Source: Fontibacillus puldeungensis (lineage in GTDB: Bacteria; Bacillota; Bacilli; Paenibacillales; Paenibacillaceae). From it: a stretch of 64,000 nt of DNA. Below are positions 1-9,522 of this stretch, one piece after another. A program made the position numbers and the translations under genes. The stretch spans positions 62,001 through 126,000 of the forward strand of contig NZ_JBHTLM010000001.1 of assembly GCF_042678945.1 (NCBI RefSeq). The letters run 5' to 3'. Below the pieces are notes generated by a model. The model was not told where the DNA came from. It made no database searches and saw only the letters and a list, made by a program, of their open reading frames with translations. Numbering within the stretch: position 1 is the first letter of the stretch; each line of letters opens with the position of its first letter.

Positions 1-360
1 CCGGACGCCACCATGCTGCTGAACTACATGCTAAACCGTTTTGGCAACATCGTGAAAAATTTGACGGTGTTCCCGGAAAACATGAAGCGCAACATGGGCC
101 GCACCTTCGGCGTACCGTTCTCCGGCCGCGTCATGACGAAGCTGATCGACAAAGGCTTCAGCCGTGAGCAAGCGTACGACACCGTGCAGCCGCGCGCGAT
201 GCAGGCGTGGGAGACGCAGCGTCAGTTCCGCGACATTATCGAGGAGACGACGGAAATCACCGCCGTGCTAAGCAAGGAAGAAATCGACGACGCCTTCAAC
301 CCGGCATGGCATTTGAAGCATGTTGATACGATTTTCCGTAAGCTTGGTTTGGTCGAGTAG
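1..360 (+). CDS. purB: Adenylosuccinate lyase, C-terminal part (5' end outside window)
   Basis: This is the last 119 codons of an open frame that enters from outside the window. Adenylosuccinate lyase removes fumarate from SAICAR and from adenylosuccinate, acting twice in purine synthesis. The visible part is the helical C-terminal domain, with the family-like DATMLLNYMLNRF segment and the FSGRVMTKLIDKG stretch. It is followed 46 bases later by purC, as in Bacillus-type pur operons (purEKBCSQLFMNHD). The catalytic residues lie upstream and cannot be checked. Assignment rests on sequence recognition plus operon position. Confidence 0.9.
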   Translation, partial: PDATMLLNYMLNRFGNIVKNLTVFPENMKRNMGRTFGVPFSGRVMTKLIDKGFSREQAYDTVQPRAMQAWETQRQFRDIIEETTEITAVLSKEEIDDAFNPAWHLKHVDTIFRKLGLVE

Positions 361-406
361 ATTGTTGCATCGAAATCGAGAAGAAGTCTAGAGGAGGACA
401 GCGAAC

Positions 407-1306
407 ATGTCATCACAGGCAATTTCCACGGCGACGGAGCTCGTGAACGCCCCGCTGCTTTACAAAGGCAAGGTTCGGGAACTATATGACCTTGGGGAGC
501 ATTATTTAATCGTTGTGACCGACCGTATTTCTGCATTCGATTACGTACTTGAACCTGCGGTACCCGATAAGGGCAATGTTCTCAATCGACTGAGCGCATT
601 CTGGTTCGAGCAAACGAAGGGCCTGATGGAAAATCACGTCGTGCACAGCGATGTTACGCGGCTCGGGGATGCGATCCGCAAGGAGCACGAAGCAACGTTA
701 AAGAATCGCATCATGGTGACTCGCAAAGCGGAGCGCATCGACATTGAATGCGTGGTGCGCGGGTACGTCACCGGCGGCGGATGGCGGCAGTACGAACGAA
801 CTGGGGAAATCAACGGGATTAAGCTGCCGAGTGGATTGCGCAAAAATACCAAGCTGCCGGAGCCGATCTTTACGCCAGCGGCTAAAAACGATGTAGGCCA
901 TGACGAGGACATTTCCTTTGAGGCTATGGCGGAGAAGGTTGGCCTAGATTTGGCAGAGCGGCTGCGCAGCCGCAGCCTGGAAATGTATGCTTTTGCCCGT
1001 GATTACTGTGAAGAACGCGGTATCATCCTCGCCGACTGCAAGCTGGAATTTGGACTTGTGGACGGCAAGCTGATTTTGATTGATGAAATTTTTACACCGG
1101 ATGCGTCGCGGTTTTGGGCCAAAGAAAACTATGCGCTCGATATCGAGATCGACAGCATGGACAAGGAACCGGTTCGTACCTATTTATCGGGCTCCGATTG
1201 GGATAAGAACAGTCAGCCTGATCCGCTGCCAGCGCATGTAGTCGAGGAAACGACCCGTCGTTATCGGGAAATTTACCGCCGGCTGACCGGGCAGGAACTA
1301 AGCTAA
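407..1306 (+). CDS. purC: Phosphoribosylaminoimidazole-succinocarboxamide (SAICAR) synthase
   Basis: PurC joins aspartate to CAIR using ATP. The 299-residue protein has the nucleotide-binding start YKGKVRELYD (residues 19-28), the TDRISAFD motif (38-45), and ECVVRGYVTGGGW and DEIFTPDASRFW further on. It is longer than the roughly 240-residue PurC of Bacillus subtilis and resembles the longer class of SAICAR synthases. An AGAGGAGGA ribosome site precedes the ATG. It lies inside the pur operon, so it is expected to share the operon's PurR and purine control upstream of this window. Confidence 0.96.
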   Translation: MSSQAISTATELVNAPLLYKGKVRELYDLGEHYLIVVTDRISAFDYVLEPAVPDKGNVLNRLSAFWFEQTKGLMENHVVHSDVTRLGDAIRKEHEATLKNRIMVTRKAERIDIECVVRGYVTGGGWRQYERTGEINGIKLPSGLRKNTKLPEPIFTPAAKNDVGHDEDISFEAMAEKVGLDLAERLRSRSLEMYAFARDYCEERGIILADCKLEFGLVDGKLILIDEIFTPDASRFWAKENYALDIEIDSMDKEPVRTYLSGSDWDKNSQPDPLPAHVVEETTRRYREIYRRLTGQELS

Positions 1307-1378
1307 AATCACTTTTTTGAATAGATGCTTCAAGCGGCTACAGCCGCCCAAACCATAACTAGGGGGAACACGAGGAAT

Positions 1379-1624
1379 ATGATTAAAGCGAGCGTTTATG
1401 TCACCATCAAGCAAAGCGTACTTGATCCGCAAGGGGTTGCCGTACAAGGAGCGTTGCATTCCATGGGCTTCCGGGAAGTAGAAAGCTTACGGATCGGCAA
1501 ATACATGGAGCTGCAGCTCGACACGAATGACCGGTTCGAGGCAGAAGCCCGAGTTAAAGCGATGTGCGAGAAGCTTTTGGCTAATACGGTTGTTGAAGAT
1601 TACCGCTTTGAATTGGAGGGCTAA
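1379..1624 (+). CDS. purS: FGAM synthase subunit PurS
   Basis: PurS is the small structural subunit that links PurQ and PurL in the three-part FGAM synthetase of Gram-positive bacteria. The 81-residue product starts MIKASVYVTIKQSVLDPQG, and the VLDPQG turn plus GKYMELQLD are typical. The ATG at 1379 is preferred over an in-frame ATG at 1325 because AGGGGGAACACGAGG lies just before it and the family normally starts at this residue. The gene sits three bases before purQ, which fits joint translation of complex partners. Confidence 0.95.
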   Translation: MIKASVYVTIKQSVLDPQGVAVQGALHSMGFREVESLRIGKYMELQLDTNDRFEAEARVKAMCEKLLANTVVEDYRFELEG

Positions 1625-1627
1625 CTG

Positions 1628-2317
1628 ATGAAATTCGCAGTACTCGTATTTCCCGGTTCCAACTGTGATATCGACTGCTACAAAGCAGTGGAGCACACGT
1701 TAGGGGAAACCGTCGATTACGTATGGCATACCGCTACCGACCTTTCGGCTTATGATTGCATCATCGTGCCCGGCGGCTTTTCCTACGGTGACTATCTGCG
1801 TTGTGGCGCTATTTCGCGGTTTGCTCCAGTTATGGCTGAGGTCGCCAAAGCGGCCGAGGAAGGCAAATACATTCTTGGTATCTGCAACGGGTTCCAGATA
1901 TTAACCGAGGCTGGATTATTGCCGGGAACGCTCCGCCGTAATATGTCTCTGAAATTCCGCTGTCACGACACGCTGCTGCGGGTCGAGAATAACGATAATC
2001 CGTTCACTTCCCAATATGCGGCCGGAGAGGAAATAACAATTCCGATCGCTCACGGGGAAGGAAATTATTACTGTGATGACGCAACTTTGGCCAAGCTGCA
2101 GCAAAATGGGCAAATCATATTCCGCTATGTTAACAATCCAAATGGTTCGGTAGACGACATTGCGGGGATTTCCAACGAACGCGGCAACGTGGTCGGCATG
2201 ATGCCGCACCCGGAGCGGGCGGTAAACAGCTTACTTGGCTCGGAAGATGGCAAAAAAATGTTTACATCCATATTAAAGGCTTGGAGGGATCGGCATGAGT
2301 CAGCAGGTGTCCGCTAA
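1628..2317 (+). CDS. purQ: FGAM synthase glutaminase subunit PurQ
   Basis: PurQ is the class I glutamine amidotransferase that supplies ammonia to PurL. The 229-residue protein shows the nucleophile elbow GICNGFQ with Cys86, and the His194/Glu196 pair in MMPHPERA. Length matches the small Bacillus-type PurQ. Its 3' end overlaps the purL start by 23 bases, so the two subunits are translationally coupled. Confidence 0.96.
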   Translation: MKFAVLVFPGSNCDIDCYKAVEHTLGETVDYVWHTATDLSAYDCIIVPGGFSYGDYLRCGAISRFAPVMAEVAKAAEEGKYILGICNGFQILTEAGLLPGTLRRNMSLKFRCHDTLLRVENNDNPFTSQYAAGEEITIPIAHGEGNYYCDDATLAKLQQNGQIIFRYVNNPNGSVDDIAGISNERGNVVGMMPHPERAVNSLLGSEDGKKMFTSILKAWRDRHESAGVR

Positions 2318-4538
2318 AGAACCGACTGCAGAACAAATTGCAGAGCAGAAAGTTTACAAACAGATGGGCGTTTCGGATAGCGAATATGAGCTGATTTGTG
2401 GTTTTCTCGGCCGTAAGCCGAACTATACGGAAATCGGTGTGTTCAGCGTCATGTGGTCCGAGCACTGTGCTTATAAAAATTCGAAGCCGCTGCTGCGGCG
2501 TTTTCCGACGAGCGGCCCGCGGGTTCTGATGGGACCGGGCGAAGGCGCCGGGATCGTTGATATCGGCGACAATCAAGCAGTTGTTTTCAAAATTGAAAGC
2601 CATAACCACCCATCGGCTCTCGAGCCATATCAAGGTGCTGCAACAGGGGTCGGCGGGATTATCCGGGACATTTTCTCCATGGGAGCAAGACCGATCGCCT
2701 CGCTGAATTCCTTGCGTTTCGGTAAACTCGAGAGCGAGCGCGTGAAATATTTGTTCGAGCATGTCGTTGCCGGGATCGCCGGTTACGGGAACTGCATCGG
2801 GATTCCGACTGTCGGCGGCGAAGTCGTGTTTGATGACAGCTATGACGGTAATCCGCTTGTCAACGCGATGTGCGTGGGGCTGATCGATCATGATAAAATC
2901 CAGCGCGGCGTCGCTAAAGGCGTCGGCAACCCGGTATTCTACGTAGGACCACCTACAGGGCGTGACGGTATCCACGGTGCGACGTTTGCGTCGGAGGAAT
3001 TGACGGAGGAATCCGAAGCAAAACGTACAGCGGTTCAGGTTGGCGATCCATTTATGGAGAAGCTGGTCATGGAAGCATGCCTCGAGCTGATCGATACCGG
3101 CATTGTGCTTGGCATTCAGGATATGGGTGCGGCGGGTCTGACCTGTTCCAGCTCCGAGATGGCAAGTAAGGCTGGAAATGGTCTGGAGCTGTATCTTGAT
3201 CAGGTTCCTCAGCGGGAAGAAGGAATGACAGCTTACGAAATGATGCTGTCGGAATCTCAGGAACGGATGCTGTTCGTGGTTGAGCCGAAGGATGAAGCGC
3301 AGGCTCTCGAAATTTTTGAGCGCTGGGGTGTGATTTGCGCCAAGGTCGGTAAGGTGACGGACGACGGTCGTCTGAAGCTGTTCCATCACGGGGAACTGGT
3401 TGGTGATATGCCAGTGACGGCGCTCGTGGACGAGTGTCCGATTTACAGCAAGCCTTCTACAGTGCCTGATTATTATGAACAAAATGCCAACGTCGATACT
3501 TTACGATATGAAGAGATTACCGATCTGGGCGGAGCGTTAGAGCAAGTGCTGTCTTCGCCTTCGGTTTCCAGCAAAGCTTGGGTTTACAATCAATACGACT
3601 TCATGGTTCGCACCAGCACTGCCGTTCGTCCGGGATCGGATGCAGCTGTCGTTACGGTGGATGGTACACGCAAGGCGCTCGCCATGACGACGGATTGCAA
3701 CGGACGGTTTGTATATCTCGATCCGGAAGTAGGCGGACGCATTGCTGTAAGCGAAGCAGCTCGCAACATCGTATGCTCTGGCGCTGAGCCGCTGGCGATT
3801 ACGGATAACCTGAACTTCGGCAGTCCGGAAAAGCCGGATATTTTCTGGCAGATGGAACGTGCGGTTGACGGCATGGCGGAAGCTTGCCGCGAGCTGAATA
3901 CGCCGGTGATCGGCGGTAATGTCAGCTTGTACAACGAAAACGCCAAAGGGGCGATTTACCCGACGCCGGTGGTAGGTATGGTCGGTCTCGTTCATGATAC
4001 GGACCATATTACGACCCAAGGCTTCAAGTCCGAAGGAGATGTGATCCTCCTGCTCGGTGATACGTATGCGGAGCTTGGAGGAAGTGAAGTCCAAGCTGTC
4101 GTGCACGGCGTTACGGAAGGTCGTCCACCGAAGCTGGATTTGGCGGTCGAGAAACGTTTGTTGAACGCTGTACTTGCGGCCATTCAAAATGGTCTCGTTC
4201 GCTCCGCGCACGATTTGTCCGAAGGGGGCCTTGCCGTTGCTTTGGCAGAATCCTGCATCAGCGGCGGGCTTGGCGCCAACGTAGACTTAACTACAGAGCT
4301 TCGTCCGGACTTAGCGCTGTTCAGTGAATCGCAATCCCGGATTTTGCTGTCGGCGACTCCTGAGAAAGCGGAAGAGCTTGCGGAATTCATCGTCTCGCAC
4401 GGCGTGCCTGTTCATCAAATCGGACGGGTAGGCGGTCAGGAGCTTGCAGTTTCCGTGAATGGAACACCTGCTGTGAAGAAGGCGGTTGAGCAATTGAAAC
4501 GCGTCTGGGAGGATGTCATTCCATGTCTGATGCAGTAA
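2295..4538 (+). CDS. purL: FGAM synthase subunit PurL (small type)
   Basis: PurL is the ATP-dependent synthase subunit that converts FGAR to FGAM with ammonia from PurQ. At 747 residues it is the small Bacillus-type form, not the fused roughly 1300-residue form of enterobacteria. The SHNHPSALEPYQGAATGVGG segment near residue 105 carries the conserved catalytic His. AIRS-synthase-type glycine-rich motifs recur in the second half. The start codon is inside purQ, after a GGAGGGATCGGC ribosome site, and its end overlaps purF by 16 bases. Confidence 0.97.
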   Translation: MSQQVSAKEPTAEQIAEQKVYKQMGVSDSEYELICGFLGRKPNYTEIGVFSVMWSEHCAYKNSKPLLRRFPTSGPRVLMGPGEGAGIVDIGDNQAVVFKIESHNHPSALEPYQGAATGVGGIIRDIFSMGARPIASLNSLRFGKLESERVKYLFEHVVAGIAGYGNCIGIPTVGGEVVFDDSYDGNPLVNAMCVGLIDHDKIQRGVAKGVGNPVFYVGPPTGRDGIHGATFASEELTEESEAKRTAVQVGDPFMEKLVMEACLELIDTGIVLGIQDMGAAGLTCSSSEMASKAGNGLELYLDQVPQREEGMTAYEMMLSESQERMLFVVEPKDEAQALEIFERWGVICAKVGKVTDDGRLKLFHHGELVGDMPVTALVDECPIYSKPSTVPDYYEQNANVDTLRYEEITDLGGALEQVLSSPSVSSKAWVYNQYDFMVRTSTAVRPGSDAAVVTVDGTRKALAMTTDCNGRFVYLDPEVGGRIAVSEAARNIVCSGAEPLAITDNLNFGSPEKPDIFWQMERAVDGMAEACRELNTPVIGGNVSLYNENAKGAIYPTPVVGMVGLVHDTDHITTQGFKSEGDVILLLGDTYAELGGSEVQAVVHGVTEGRPPKLDLAVEKRLLNAVLAAIQNGLVRSAHDLSEGGLAVALAESCISGGLGANVDLTTELRPDLALFSESQSRILLSATPEKAEELAEFIVSHGVPVHQIGRVGGQELAVSVNGTPAVKKAVEQLKRVWEDVIPCLMQ

Positions 4539-6001
4539 TGCCGAAAGCGTTGTGGACAGGGGCCCATTATAACGAAGGCGCGGTACATGACGATCCTTTC
4601 GATACATTAAGAGAGGAATGCGGGGTATTTGGCGTTTTCGGTCATTCGGAAGCAGCTTCACTATCTTATTACGGCCTGCATGCCCTCCAGCATCGTGGGG
4701 AAGAGAGCGCCGGCATTTGTGTAACAGACGGTAAGGAATTTAATTTTCATCGCGGAATGGGTTTGGTCAAAGAAGTGTTTGACCGCGACAAGCTGGGTTC
4801 GCTGGTGGGCGACCGTTCAATCGGTCATGTTCGTTACTCCACCAGCGGCGACAGCCGCTTGACGAATGCCCAGCCGCTTATCTTTAAATATCGCGATGGC
4901 GATTTGGCGGTGGCAACGAACGGGAATATCGTTAACGCTCCGAAAATTCGCCGCGAGCTGGAGCGCAGTGGTTCGATTTTTCAGACAACGAGCGACACTG
5001 AGGTAATTGCTCATCTGATCGCTCGCTCGCCGAAGGATTTTGTCGAAGCGGCCAAGGATGCGCTGAGTCAGCTTATCGGGGGCTTTGCGTTTCTGCTGCT
5101 TACCAACGACAAACTTCTGGTAGCCAGCGATCCGAACGGGCTGCGACCACTGACGATGGGGCGGCTAGGTGATGCATACTTGTTCTCCTCCGAGACTTGT
5201 GCATTTGAGGTGATCGGCGCAGAGACGATTCGTGACATCCAGCCTGGCGAGCTTCTAGTGCTTGATGAGAACGGGCTCCGCGAGGAGCGATATGCCGAAC
5301 CTCAGCGGAAGGCGCTATGTGCTATGGAGTATATCTATTTCGCCCGCCCGGACAGTGACCTGAACGGTTCGAATTTACACGCAAGCCGTAAACGCATGGG
5401 CCAGGTCATGGCGCAGGAGTCTTTCGTTGATGCGGACGTTGTCACCGGTGTCCCCGACTCCAGCATCTCCGCCGCTATCGGTTACGCCGAGCAGACGGGT
5501 ATCCCTTATGAGCTCGGCCTTATTAAGAACAAATATACCGGCCGGACGTTCATCCAGCCGAGTCAGGAGCTGCGCGAGCAAGGGGTCAAAATGAAGCTGA
5601 GCGCGGTGCGCCGGGTGGTAGAAGGTAAACGCGTCGTCATGATCGATGACTCTATCGTCCGGGGAACAACCTCACGGCGGATCGTCAACCTGCTTCGTGA
5701 AGCCGGAGCGACGGAGGTTCATGTGCGGATTACCTCTCCGCCATTCCAAAACCCTTGCTTCTACGGTATCGACACGCCGGATCGCGGAGAGCTCATCGCT
5801 TCCTCGAAAACGGTCGAAGAAATTCGCCAGGAGATCCATGCGGACTCCTTGCAGTTTTTGAGCCCGGAAGGCTTGATTCAGGCTGTAGGCGGTGACAATG
5901 CCAAGGATTACAAGGGCGGCCTGTGTATGGCCTGCTTCGACAATGACTATCCAACCCGTACAGATTTTGACGGGGAGGAGAAATTCGGCTGCACGTGCTA
6001 G
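4523..6001 (+). CDS. purF: Amidophosphoribosyltransferase
   Basis: PurF catalyses the first committed step, PRPP plus glutamine to phosphoribosylamine. The N-terminal nucleophile glutaminase begins at Cys33 (EECGVFGVFGH) after a 32-residue leader that must be cleaved. The PRPP loop VVMIDDSIVRGTTS lies near residues 370-383. C-terminal cysteines (CMACF and FGCTC) fit the iron-sulfur cluster of the Bacillus-type enzyme. The ATG at 4523 has GGGAGGATG upstream. A second ATG at 4538 overlaps the purL stop but would still leave a 27-residue leader, so the leader is long either way. Confidence 0.97.
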   Translation: MSDAVMPKALWTGAHYNEGAVHDDPFDTLREECGVFGVFGHSEAASLSYYGLHALQHRGEESAGICVTDGKEFNFHRGMGLVKEVFDRDKLGSLVGDRSIGHVRYSTSGDSRLTNAQPLIFKYRDGDLAVATNGNIVNAPKIRRELERSGSIFQTTSDTEVIAHLIARSPKDFVEAAKDALSQLIGGFAFLLLTNDKLLVASDPNGLRPLTMGRLGDAYLFSSETCAFEVIGAETIRDIQPGELLVLDENGLREERYAEPQRKALCAMEYIYFARPDSDLNGSNLHASRKRMGQVMAQESFVDADVVTGVPDSSISAAIGYAEQTGIPYELGLIKNKYTGRTFIQPSQELREQGVKMKLSAVRRVVEGKRVVMIDDSIVRGTTSRRIVNLLREAGATEVHVRITSPPFQNPCFYGIDTPDRGELIASSKTVEEIRQEIHADSLQFLSPEGLIQAVGGDNAKDYKGGLCMACFDNDYPTRTDFDGEEKFGCTC

Positions 6002-6108
6002 ATTGGTGTGACTACATGAGAGATATTTCATGGGATAAATGAAAAAGGCTAGATTTTAAATGTGTTTGATTGTGAGGCTTAAATAAACCTAAGGAGTGTG
6101 TCCCTTTC

Positions 6109-7152
6109 GTGTCAGAAGCATACAAGAACGCCGGTGTGGATATCGCAGCCGGAAATGAAGCGGTAGAGCGGATGAAAAAACACGTCAAACGGACGTTTCG
6201 TCCGGAAGTCATGACGGATTTGGGCGGCTTCGGCGCCTTGTTCGGCTTGAACAAAGACAAATATGAAGAACCCGTTCTCGTCTCCGGGACGGATGGAGTC
6301 GGCACGAAGCTGAAAATTGCTTTTGCGATGGATAAGCATGATACGATCGGCATCGACGCGGTAGCCATGTGCGTAAACGATGTGGTCGTTCAAGGGGCGG
6401 AGCCTTTGTTCTTTCTCGACTACCTTGCTTGTGACAAAGTCATTCCGGCCAAAATCGAAGCGATTGTCGCCGGGATTGCCGAAGGCTGCAGTCAGTCCGG
6501 CTGTGCCCTAATCGGCGGCGAAACTGCGGAAATGCCGGGGATGTACGCCGAAGGGGAGTACGACATCGCCGGGTTCACCGTTGGCGTTGTCGATAAGAAG
6601 AAAATCGTAAACGGAAGCTCGATTGCTCCCGGGGATACGGTGATCGGCCTCGCTTCCAGCGGCGTGCATAGCAATGGCTTTTCCCTTGTGCGCAAGCTTT
6701 TGCTTGAACAGGAAGGTTACAGCCTGCAGGATCAGCTTCCTGAGCTCGGTGGCGAGGCACTTGGTGATGTGCTGTTAACGCCAACGAAGCTCTATGTTAA
6801 GCCGGTTCTTTCGCTTCTCGAAAAGGTGGATGTAAAGGGCATGGCCCACATCACGGGCGGCGGTTTCATCGAGAACATCCCGCGCGTTTTGCCGGACGGT
6901 GTCAACGTAGATATCGAATACGGGTCCTGGCCGATATTGCCGATTTTCACGCTGATGCAACAAAAAGGCAATGTGAGCCTGCGCGATATGTTTACAACGT
7001 TCAACATGGGGATTGGCCTCGTCATCATCGTCGCAAAGGAGCAGGCTGAGGCCGCGCTTACAGCTCTTCGTGCAGCAGGAGAAAGTCCATTTACAATCGG
7101 TAAAGTAACTGAAGGAAGCAAGGTCGTGACGTTCACAGGAGCGGAAGTGTAA
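6109..7152 (+). CDS. purM: Phosphoribosylformylglycinamidine cyclo-ligase (AIR synthetase)
   Basis: PurM closes the imidazole ring of AIR using ATP. The 347-residue protein has the family motif SGTDGVGTKLKIA, the GGETAEMPGMY segment and a glycine-rich HITGGGFIENIPR. The start is a GTG with AAGGAGTG upstream. A 107-base gap separates it from purF. Its stop overlaps the purN start by one base, so purM and purN are coupled. Confidence 0.97.
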   Translation: MSEAYKNAGVDIAAGNEAVERMKKHVKRTFRPEVMTDLGGFGALFGLNKDKYEEPVLVSGTDGVGTKLKIAFAMDKHDTIGIDAVAMCVNDVVVQGAEPLFFLDYLACDKVIPAKIEAIVAGIAEGCSQSGCALIGGETAEMPGMYAEGEYDIAGFTVGVVDKKKIVNGSSIAPGDTVIGLASSGVHSNGFSLVRKLLLEQEGYSLQDQLPELGGEALGDVLLTPTKLYVKPVLSLLEKVDVKGMAHITGGGFIENIPRVLPDGVNVDIEYGSWPILPIFTLMQQKGNVSLRDMFTTFNMGIGLVIIVAKEQAEAALTALRAAGESPFTIGKVTEGSKVVTFTGAEV

Positions 7153-7778
7153 TGGCGAAGCCGTATCGTGTTGCCGTGTTTGCTTCCGGACAGGGCAGCA
7201 ATTTTCAAACCTTGGTGGACGCTTCAAAGGCAGGGTGGCTTGGGGCCGACATTGTGCTGCTTGTTTGCGACAAGCCTCAGGCTCCTGTCGTTGAACGAGC
7301 CCGAAAGGCCGGGGTTGAATGTTTTCTGTTTGACCCTAAAGCTTATGGGCGCCGCGAGGATTACGAGCAAGAAATCACTGCCGAGCTTAACAAACAGCAG
7401 ATCGATTTGATTGTGCTGGCCGGCTACATGCGCTTGTTGACTTCGGTTCTGGTTGAACCCTATGCCGGACGAATGATCAATATCCATCCTTCGCTGCTTC
7501 CAGCCTTTCCGGGAAAAAATGCGATAGGCCAGGCTTGGGAATATGGGGTCAAAGTAACCGGTGCTACTGTACATCTGGTAGACGGTGGGATGGATACGGG
7601 AGCGATTGTCGCTCAGGCGGCGGTGGAGATCACGGAAGGTGACATTATCGAGTCGGTCGAGGAGAAAATTCATGCGGCCGAACGAGATCTATATCCTAAG
7701 GTGGTATCCTGGTTCGCCCATGATCTTGTCCATGTAGAAGGTAGAAAAGTGAGGATTTTGTCTAAGCCGGAAGCCTAG
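7152..7778 (+). CDS. purN: Phosphoribosylglycinamide formyltransferase (folate-dependent)
   Basis: PurN transfers a formyl group from 10-formyl-tetrahydrofolate to GAR. The protein has 208 residues with the phosphate-binding start VAVFASGQGSNFQTL. The NIHPSLLPAFPG motif carries the catalytic Asn-His, and VHLVDGGMDTGAIVAQ carries the catalytic Asp. Length and motifs are typical. It begins at the last base of purM. Confidence 0.97.
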   Translation: MAKPYRVAVFASGQGSNFQTLVDASKAGWLGADIVLLVCDKPQAPVVERARKAGVECFLFDPKAYGRREDYEQEITAELNKQQIDLIVLAGYMRLLTSVLVEPYAGRMINIHPSLLPAFPGKNAIGQAWEYGVKVTGATVHLVDGGMDTGAIVAQAAVEITEGDIIESVEEKIHAAERDLYPKVVSWFAHDLVHVEGRKVRILSKPEA

Positions 7779-7845
7779 AACTGATATCAATTACTATGGT
7801 TAGCAGCAACCTTTGAACTTTGTTTTTATGAAGCCGCAGGGGTTT

Positions 7846-7867
7846 CGATATTTCCCGAGAAATATCG
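7846..7867 (+). other. Intercistronic hairpin before purH
   Basis: A perfect 9-bp inverted repeat, CGATATTTC / GAAATATCG with a CCGA loop, lies in the 125-base gap between purN and purH, about 20 bases before the purH ribosome site. No T-run follows, so it is not a classic terminator. It could set mRNA stability or purH translation; this is inference. Confidence 0.6.
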
Positions 7868-7903
7868 GGGTCATTATTCGCCAAAATAAAGGAGGAGCCG
7901 ATC

Positions 7904-9451
7904 GTGAGTATCAAAAGAGCGCTCGTGAGCGTGTCGGATAAAAAAGGGATCGTGGATTTTTGCCGCGAGCTGGCGCAATTAGGCGTAGAAATCATTTCGA
8001 CAGGGGGGACGAAAAACCTGCTGTCGAAGGAGGGAGTGCCGGTGATCGGTATTTCCGAGGTAACCGGGTTCCCGGAAATTTTGGACGGACGCGTGAAGAC
8101 GCTGCATCCGGCTGTGCACAGCGGATTGTTAGCTGTACGCGACAGTGCGGAGCATCAGGCACAAATGAAAGAGCTGGGGCTTGATTATATCGACCTGGTA
8201 GTCGTGAATCTATATCCGTTCCAAGAGACGATTGCGAAGCCAGACGTAGCGTATGAGGACGCCATCGAAAATATAGATATCGGCGGACCAACCATGCTCC
8301 GCTCAGCAGCCAAAAACCATGCGTTTGTCAGCGTCGTTGTTGATGCGGATGACTACAGCACGGTGCTGGATGAAATTCGTGCAGACGGGGACACAACACT
8401 GGACACGCGTAAACGGCTTGCGGCCAAAGTTTTCCGCCATACGGCGGCTTACGATGCCTTGATTTCCGACTATTTATCCCACGTGACCGGCGATCCGCTG
8501 CCGGAGCGTTATACAGTAACTTACGAGAAAATCCAGGATCTTCGTTACGGCGAAAATCCGCACCAGAAGGCGGCGTTTTACCGCAAGCCGTTGGCTGCGG
8601 CTGACACATTAACGAATGCCGAGCAGCTGCACGGCAAGGAATTGTCTTATAACAATATCAATGACGCTAATGCGGCATTGCAAATTGTTAAAGAATTTAC
8701 CGAGCCGGCTGTCGTAGCGGTTAAGCACATGAACCCTTGCGGCGTAGGGATCGGTACCAGTGTCTACGAGGCTTACCGGAAAGCGTATGAATCCGATCCG
8801 GTGTCGATTTTCGGTGGTATCATCGCAGCAAACCGGATCATTGATGCGGATACGGCGATGCAGCTGAAGGAAATTTTCCTTGAAATTATTTTGGCGCCGG
8901 GCTTTACGGATGAAGCTCTGGAAATCCTGACGAAGAAGAAAAACATCCGTCTCCTGAAGCTTGGCGGCTTGGAGCTTGGAGAAAACCGCAAAAGCCAATT
9001 TATGGTTACCTCGGTGGACGGCGGTATGCTTGTTCAGGAGAGCGATGTGCATGCGTTGAAGGAATCGGACCTGAAGGTCGTTTCCGACCGCAAGCCTACG
9101 GAAGAAGAATTGAAGCAGCTAATGTTTAGCTGGAAAGTCGTTAAGCACGTGAAATCCAATGCGATCGTGCTGGCTAAAGATGATATGACGATCGGCGTAG
9201 GCGCTGGACAAATGAATCGCGTTGGCTCAGCCAAAATCGCTATTGAGCAAGCGGGTGAAAAAGCTAAGGGCAGCGTGCTCGCGTCCGATGCGTTTTTCCC
9301 GATGGGCGATACCTTGGAGGAGGCGGCCAAAGCGGGCATTACCGCTGTGATCCAACCGGGCGGTTCGGTTCGGGATGAGGAATCGATCAAAGTCGCGAAT
9401 GAGTACGGCATAGCGATGGTATTCACCGGAGTTCGTCATTTCAAACATTAA
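7904..9451 (+). CDS. purH: Bifunctional AICAR transformylase / IMP cyclohydrolase
   Basis: PurH performs the last two steps to IMP. The N-terminal IMP cyclohydrolase half contains ALVSVSDKKGI and GRVKTLHPAVHSGLLA. The C-terminal AICAR transformylase half contains LRYGENPHQ and VAVKHMNPCG, with the catalytic Lys-His pair. The 515-residue length is normal. The GTG start has an AGGAGGAGCC ribosome site. Intercistronic hairpins lie both before and after the gene. Confidence 0.97.
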   Translation: MSIKRALVSVSDKKGIVDFCRELAQLGVEIISTGGTKNLLSKEGVPVIGISEVTGFPEILDGRVKTLHPAVHSGLLAVRDSAEHQAQMKELGLDYIDLVVVNLYPFQETIAKPDVAYEDAIENIDIGGPTMLRSAAKNHAFVSVVVDADDYSTVLDEIRADGDTTLDTRKRLAAKVFRHTAAYDALISDYLSHVTGDPLPERYTVTYEKIQDLRYGENPHQKAAFYRKPLAAADTLTNAEQLHGKELSYNNINDANAALQIVKEFTEPAVVAVKHMNPCGVGIGTSVYEAYRKAYESDPVSIFGGIIAANRIIDADTAMQLKEIFLEIILAPGFTDEALEILTKKKNIRLLKLGGLELGENRKSQFMVTSVDGGMLVQESDVHALKESDLKVVSDRKPTEEELKQLMFSWKVVKHVKSNAIVLAKDDMTIGVGAGQMNRVGSAKIAIEQAGEKAKGSVLASDAFFPMGDTLEEAAKAGITAVIQPGGSVRDEESIKVANEYGIAMVFTGVRHFKH

Positions 9452-9462
9452 GCCGCGTGATG

Positions 9463-9494
9463 ACGGCAGACCGCTGCGGCGGCCTGCCGTTTTT
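9463..9494 (+). terminator. Terminator-like hairpin between purH and purD
   Basis: ACGGCAG pairs with CTGCCGT around a GC-rich loop, immediately followed by TTTTT, starting 12 bases after the purH stop. This is the form of an intrinsic terminator, yet purD follows 29 bases later with no obvious new promoter. It may be a partial terminator that lowers purD expression. Function is inferred. Confidence 0.65.
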
Positions 9495-9522
9495 GCTAAC
9501 AATCGGCATGAGGAGGAGACGT

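Noticed and set aside
2262..3482. Long minus-strand open frame opposite purL (406 codons)
   Set aside because: It lies wholly opposite the strongly conserved purL, has no recognisable domain, and follows from the codon bias of the + strand gene.
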